DNA of 17,834 nt from the NCBI GenBank assembly GCA_002390205.1, contig DGOV01000018.1, positions 1 to 17,834 of the forward strand. The letters run 5' to 3'. How positions within the stretch are numbered: position 1 is the first letter of the stretch; every line of letters starts with the position of its first letter. Shown one piece after another: positions 14,437 to 17,834 of the stretch. Under the pieces are notes generated by a model. That model did no database searches. It had not been told where the DNA came from and saw only the letters and a list, made by a program, of their open reading frames with translations. Made by a program: the position numbers and the translations under genes. Source of the DNA: Proteobacteria bacterium UBA4457 (lineage in GTDB: Bacteria; Pseudomonadota; Gammaproteobacteria; Ga0077536).

Positions 14437-14689
14437 CCAGATGCCCTCTTTATCTTCTATGTACCGCTTTCAGTGGGAAGAAGCTCAAAGCAGCTATGTG
14501 TTGCTTTATCCCGAGGGAATGGTGAAACTGAGCCGCACAGCTGGGGAAATCTTAAAACGGGTTACCGGGAAAACTACTGTCAAACAGCTGGTTTCAGATC
14601 TAGAAACTGAGTTCCCAGGGTCTGATCTCGAACCCGACGTCCTTAATTTTCTAACGGAGGCAAAAAAAAATGGCTGGATCTCTTTCTAG
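14429..14689 (+). CDS. pqqD: PQQ biosynthesis peptide chaperone PqqD
   Basis: PqqD is a small RiPP-recognition-element protein that binds the precursor peptide PqqA and presents it to the radical-SAM enzyme PqqE. The 86-residue protein shows the usual order: a YRFQWEEAQSSYVLLYPEG beta region, then the helix MVKLSRTAGEILKRVTG and a C-terminal winged-helix part ending in GWISF. The ATG at 14429 overlaps the end of pqqC by eight bases, and the gene overlaps pqqE by 20 bases, so translation of the three is linked. It needs a PqqA partner, which is not found in this window. Confidence 0.95.
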   Translation: MINQMPSLSSMYRFQWEEAQSSYVLLYPEGMVKLSRTAGEILKRVTGKTTVKQLVSDLETEFPGSDLEPDVLNFLTEAKKNGWISF

Positions 14690-15824
14690 TATCTCCGGAA
14701 AACCGCTTTGGTTACTCGCTGAACTTACTTATAAATGTCCTCTCCAGTGCCCCTATTGCTCCAATCCGCTGGAGATCAGTAAATATAGTAATGAATTAAC
14801 AACCGACGATTGGTTTCGTGTCTTACGGGAAGCACGAGCTTTAGGAGCTATGCAGCTGGGTTTGTCAGGTGGGGAGCCGCTGGTCAGGAAAGATCTTGAA
14901 GAAATAATTGCAGAAGCACACAGGTTAGGTTACTACAGTAACCTCATTACTTCTGGCGTGGGAATGGATGCCGACCGAGTAGCCAAGTTCAAAACCTCAG
15001 GACTAGACCATATTCAGATAAGCTTCCAGGCAAGCGACAAGGAATTAAACGACTTTCTGGGAGGAACAAGTAGTTTTGCGCATAAGTTAGAGATGGCGCG
15101 GGCTGTTAAAGACCAAGGCTACCCTATGGTTTTAAACATTGTGCTCCATCAAAAAAATATCGAACAATTAGAAGACATCATTAAAATGTGTGTTGAGTTA
15201 AAAGCGGATTTTGTCGAGCTTGCCAGCACACAGTACTACGGCTGGTCCAGATTGAATATCGATTATCTTCTTCCGACTAGAGAGCAAGTGACTAAAGCCG
15301 AAAGCATTGCAAAACGTTATCAAACTGACTTAGAAGGAAAAATGAAAATTCTTTACGTAGTGCCGGACTATTATGAAAAGCGTCCTAAAGCCTGCATGAA
15401 TGGGTGGGGCTCTATATTTCTGACAATAGCACCCGATGGACGAGCATTACCTTGCCACGCTGCTGCAACTTTACCTGATATAGAGTTTCCAAATGTCAGA
15501 GATAACTCCATAGAGTCGATTTGGGACGATTCTAATGCCTTCAATAAATTTAGAGGGTTCGCATGGATGGAGGAACCTTGTCGCTCGTGCCCTGAAAAAG
15601 AAAAAGATTTTGGAGGTTGCCGCTGTCAAGCCTACATGATGACAGGGAATGCTGCGGCAGCCGATCCTGTGTGTGATAAATCACCTCACCACGCGGAACT
15701 TCAAGCAGAGGTGGCATTAATAGAAAAGACTTCTGCCAACAAAAACGAGCCTTTGATTTTTCGAACCATGAAGAATTCAAAAAAATACCAGATAGATAAA
15801 AAGCTTAATTTATCGCAAAACTAG
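14670..15824 (+). CDS. pqqE: Radical-SAM PqqA peptide cyclase PqqE
   Basis: PqqE joins the glutamate and tyrosine side chains of PqqA by a carbon-carbon bond, the first step of PQQ synthesis. It has 384 residues, the normal size. The radical-SAM cluster motif CX3CX2C is C23, C27 and C30 in YKCPLQCPYC, and LSGGEPLVRKD follows. The C-terminal SPASM domain carries the auxiliary-cluster cysteines in the segments ACMNGWGSI, LPCHAA, CRSC, GGCRCQ and PVCD. The ATG at 14670 is supported by GGAGG about nine bases upstream, inside pqqD. The last 40 or so residues are a lysine-rich tail. The 3' end overlaps convergent folP by 20 bases. Confidence 0.96.
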   Translation: MAGSLSSISGKPLWLLAELTYKCPLQCPYCSNPLEISKYSNELTTDDWFRVLREARALGAMQLGLSGGEPLVRKDLEEIIAEAHRLGYYSNLITSGVGMDADRVAKFKTSGLDHIQISFQASDKELNDFLGGTSSFAHKLEMARAVKDQGYPMVLNIVLHQKNIEQLEDIIKMCVELKADFVELASTQYYGWSRLNIDYLLPTREQVTKAESIAKRYQTDLEGKMKILYVVPDYYEKRPKACMNGWGSIFLTIAPDGRALPCHAAATLPDIEFPNVRDNSIESIWDDSNAFNKFRGFAWMEEPCRSCPEKEKDFGGCRCQAYMMTGNAAAADPVCDKSPHHAELQAEVALIEKTSANKNEPLIFRTMKNSKKYQIDKKLNLSQN

Positions 15825-16638
15825 TACAAACCGCTTGAAGATTCGCAGGCACATTGTGTACGCGAAAGATTTGAACGCCAGCCGTCACTCCTAAAACAGT
15901 GGTCGCACATGTTGCGCTATCAAGGTTATCAGGGTTCGGGACATCGCAGAGAACACTTAAGAAGTTTTTCCTACTGGCTCCTAGTACCACTGTAAAACCC
16001 GTTTCAACAAACGTACGCAACATGCTTAAAATCATTACATTGTGTTCCAGAGTTTTCCCAAATCCTATCCCAGGATCAATTGCAATTTTCTCCCGAGGGA
16101 CGCCGTCAGAAATCGCTTGTTTTGTTTTCTCGAGCAAAGCCAGCTTTATTTCATCCACAGGGGCTGCATAAGTCGGGTTTGACTGCATCGTGTTCGGTTC
16201 CCCTTTCATATGCATCAAGATGATTGAGGCGCCAGTTTTGGCAACGAGTGGGAACATAGCAGGATCGTTTCCGGCCGAGACATCATTTACAATACAAGCA
16301 CCCGCTTCAATCGCTTTTTCGGCAACTTCCGCGCTGCGGGTATCGACACTAATAAATTTATCTCGAGGCATTTGCTTGCTAATTTCTGAAAGTGGGACAA
16401 TTACTCTCTCCATCTGTTCAGCAACAGCCACACTACTCGCTCCTGGGCGCGTCGATTCGCCACCAATATCTAATATAGCAGCGCCACTTCGAAGCATGTA
16501 TAACCCTTCAGTTATTGCATTTTCCGGCCTAAGGAAACGACCTCCATCCGAAAAACTGTCTGGAGTGATATTTAATATACCCATGAGCAGCGGCTGCTTA
16601 ATTCCAACAAAAGGATAGCTGTCTCTAAACTTACCCAT
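15805..16638 (-). CDS. folP: Dihydropteroate synthase FolP
   Basis: FolP condenses 6-hydroxymethyl-7,8-dihydropterin diphosphate with p-aminobenzoate in folate synthesis. All main substrate loops are present: MGILNITPDSFSDGG, ILDIGGESTRPGAS, FISVDTRSAEV, CIVNDVSAG, DPGIGFGKTLEHN, VVLGASRKNFLS and the late IFRVHNV. The ATG at 16638 gives 277 residues; GTG codons at 16647 and 16644 are alternatives, and an AGG upstream suits the GTG starts slightly better. The upstream peptidase gene ends immediately before (TAA at 16650-16648), so folP is its coupled downstream partner. It is not beside ftsH or glmM, its frequent neighbours in gammaproteobacteria. Whether it is the only folP copy cannot be seen. 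It adds to the pterin theme of the locus. Confidence 0.95.
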   Translation of the reverse strand: MGKFRDSYPFVGIKQPLLMGILNITPDSFSDGGRFLRPENAITEGLYMLRSGAAILDIGGESTRPGASSVAVAEQMERVIVPLSEISKQMPRDKFISVDTRSAEVAEKAIEAGACIVNDVSAGNDPAMFPLVAKTGASIILMHMKGEPNTMQSNPTYAAPVDEIKLALLEKTKQAISDGVPREKIAIDPGIGFGKTLEHNVMILSMLRTFVETGFTVVLGASRKNFLSVLCDVPNPDNLDSATCATTVLGVTAGVQIFRVHNVPANLQAVCTSFAIN

Positions 16639-16647
16639 TAGCACCAC

Positions 16648-17625
16648 TTACCTAGAAGATAGCTCGGCGGCCATTTCATCAGAGGCCTCAATAAGCCCAT
16701 AAATCATATCTTTTTCACTTGATAGATGTCCCGCACTTCTCAAAAAATTGATAGAAGAATTTGGGATTGATTTATGAAGCAACCAAGCTGACTCCGGCAA
16801 ACACGTCAGATCTCTAGATCCATGTACGATCTTACAAGACACCTTTGGAAGCTTATCAATGTCTTCGATCAATTGATTTTCCTTCATGAAATACCCATGC
16901 TTCGCATAATGGAATTCAATTTTTGCCTTGACGATAGCCGATTTCATATTGATATTATGCGATTCTCCAGAACCTATCCCATCTATTGAGAACATGACCA
17001 CTGAACCCGACCAAATTTCCCAAGCTCTGGCCGCAGCTTCCATCCGTTCTTGGTCCCCAGACATAATAGCATCGTAGAGAAAGTCAGAAATATTAGAAAT
17101 GTCTTCCATATTAAGAGACGATATAAATCTATCCCATTGAGCAGGTAAGAATCGATTAGCTCCGTTTCCAAAAAACCAATCTACATCTTTTCTTCTGGCT
17201 AAAAAAGAACCACGAAAAATCATGCCAGAAACACTAGTAGGGAAAGCCTCGGCATAAGCAAGTGCCAATGTCACCCCCCATGAGCCTGCGAACAAAACGA
17301 ACTTGTTTACGCTATAAAGTTTTCTGATTAATTCTAAATCTTTAATTAAATGATTCGTAGTGTTGGCAACTACGGAACCGTAAGGTATAGATCTACCTGA
17401 ACCACGCTGATCAAGTAAAAATATATGATATTTTTTTGGATTGAAAAATTGACGATGGTCGCTCTTACACCCTCCTCCTGGTCCCCCATGAAGAAAAACG
17501 ACAGGGATACCTTTTTTATTCCCACACCTTTCAACATATATTTGATGTCCGTCACCAACAGGTACTAGCTCTTCGGCGTAAGGCTCAATCTTCGGGTATA
17601 AGCCCTTCTTTTTTTCTGAACTCAT
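16648..17625 (-). CDS. Prolyl aminopeptidase-like S33 alpha/beta hydrolase
   Basis: This 325-residue protein is of the prolyl iminopeptidase (peptidase S33) group, cytoplasmic enzymes that remove N-terminal proline. The oxyanion-hole stretch is HGGPGGG (46-52), then LDQRGSGRS, and the nucleophile elbow GSWG with S115. The other triad residues are D272 in HGSRDLTC and H300 in SAGHLSSE, so the enzyme looks active. The elbow reads AGSWGVT where the family usually has GGSWGST. There is no signal peptide. The ATG at 17625 lies 27 bases after an unrecognised gene and is overlapped by the stop of a possible 8-codon leader. It sits immediately before folP. Precursor processing in PQQ synthesis needs peptidases, but this family is not the known PqqF/G type, so a link is only speculation. 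Confidence 0.87.
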   Translation of the reverse strand: MSSEKKKGLYPKIEPYAEELVPVGDGHQIYVERCGNKKGIPVVFLHGGPGGGCKSDHRQFFNPKKYHIFLLDQRGSGRSIPYGSVVANTTNHLIKDLELIRKLYSVNKFVLFAGSWGVTLALAYAEAFPTSVSGMIFRGSFLARRKDVDWFFGNGANRFLPAQWDRFISSLNMEDISNISDFLYDAIMSGDQERMEAAARAWEIWSGSVVMFSIDGIGSGESHNINMKSAIVKAKIEFHYAKHGYFMKENQLIEDIDKLPKVSCKIVHGSRDLTCLPESAWLLHKSIPNSSINFLRSAGHLSSEKDMIYGLIEASDEMAAELSSR

Positions 17626-17652
17626 GACAGTCTTTCTAGCAACTTCACCGTA

Positions 17653-17834
17653 CTATCCTCCTCCTTTTTGAAAGCCTTGATGAAAAGTCTGCATATAGGA
17701 TTTGATACAGGCTCGATTCATATTCTCAAACGTTAATTGTATGTCGATGATTGGAAATTTAAGGAACCCCAATGTTCGAGTTTTCTCCTTAGATAAACTG
17801 ATGTCGACCTTCTCTCCAGTTTTCCAGCTACTAT
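17653..17834 (-). CDS. Unrecognised protein, C-terminal 59 residues only
   Basis: A frame open from the window edge runs 59 residues on the minus strand to a TAG at 17655-17653. It reads SSWKTGEKVDISL near the edge, then GFLKFPIIDIQLTF, and ends with HQGFQKGGG. The mix of charged and hydrophobic residues and the position just upstream of the peptidase gene suggest a real coding end, while the other two minus-strand frames are stopped earlier. I do not recognise a family. It may be a short protein, or the end of a longer one starting beyond base 17834. It probably begins the same transcript as the peptidase and folP. Confidence 0.5.
   Translation of the reverse strand, partial: SSWKTGEKVDISLSKEKTRTLGFLKFPIIDIQLTFENMNRACIKSYMQTFHQGFQKGGG

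Overview
The window reads as a piece of a moderately AT-rich Gram-negative proteobacterial chromosome. The DUF1302/DUF1329 outer-membrane pair, the separate pqqB, pqqC, pqqD and pqqE genes and the style of the Mo-cofactor genes suggest a gammaproteobacterium, perhaps a marine or other environmental aerobe; this placement is inference. Genes are packed tightly, no stretch over 300 bases lacks a gene, and I see no mobile element, CRISPR array, rRNA or tRNA.

Layout: (1) 1-5684, plus strand: the 3' part of a xanthine dehydrogenase/CoxL-type molybdenum hydroxylase large subunit, a membrane-anchored CoxG-like protein, moaA, a tungstate-type ABC permease and ATPase (tupB, tupC), and mobA. (2) 5668-8609, minus strand: a DUF1329 periplasmic protein and a DUF1302 outer-membrane protein, in one unit behind a good sigma70-like promoter whose start region is covered by a perfect 18-bp dyad. 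(3) 8783-10036, plus strand: moeA. (4) 10050-11689, minus strand: moaD, moaE and pqqB as one compact unit. (5) 11771-13026, plus strand: moaC and a coupled FkbM-type methyltransferase. (6) 13040-13429, minus strand: a pterin-4a-carbinolamine dehydratase. (7) 13570-15824, plus strand: pqqC, pqqD and pqqE, overlapping, behind a strong promoter-like sequence. (8) 15805-17834, minus strand: the end of an unrecognised gene, an S33 prolyl aminopeptidase and folP.

Together the genes form a cofactor island. It carries most of molybdopterin synthesis (moaA, moaC, moaD, moaE), metal insertion (moeA), nucleotide attachment (mobA), part of an oxyanion importer, a Mo enzyme, and four PQQ biosynthesis genes. 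The two pathways are interleaved, and pqqB sits in the molybdopterin synthase unit. Two more pterin enzymes, the dehydratase and dihydropteroate synthase, lie in the same stretch. Not found in the window: pqqA, pqqF, a TupA/ModA binding protein, moeB, mogA/moaB, and the small FeS and FAD subunits of the Mo hydroxylase, which may lie just upstream of base 1.

Most interesting points: the mixed Moco/PQQ organisation, the non-CODH active-site loop of the hydroxylase despite a CoxG partner, the promoter-dyad ahead of the DUF1329/DUF1302 pair, and the FkbM methyltransferase coupled to moaC.
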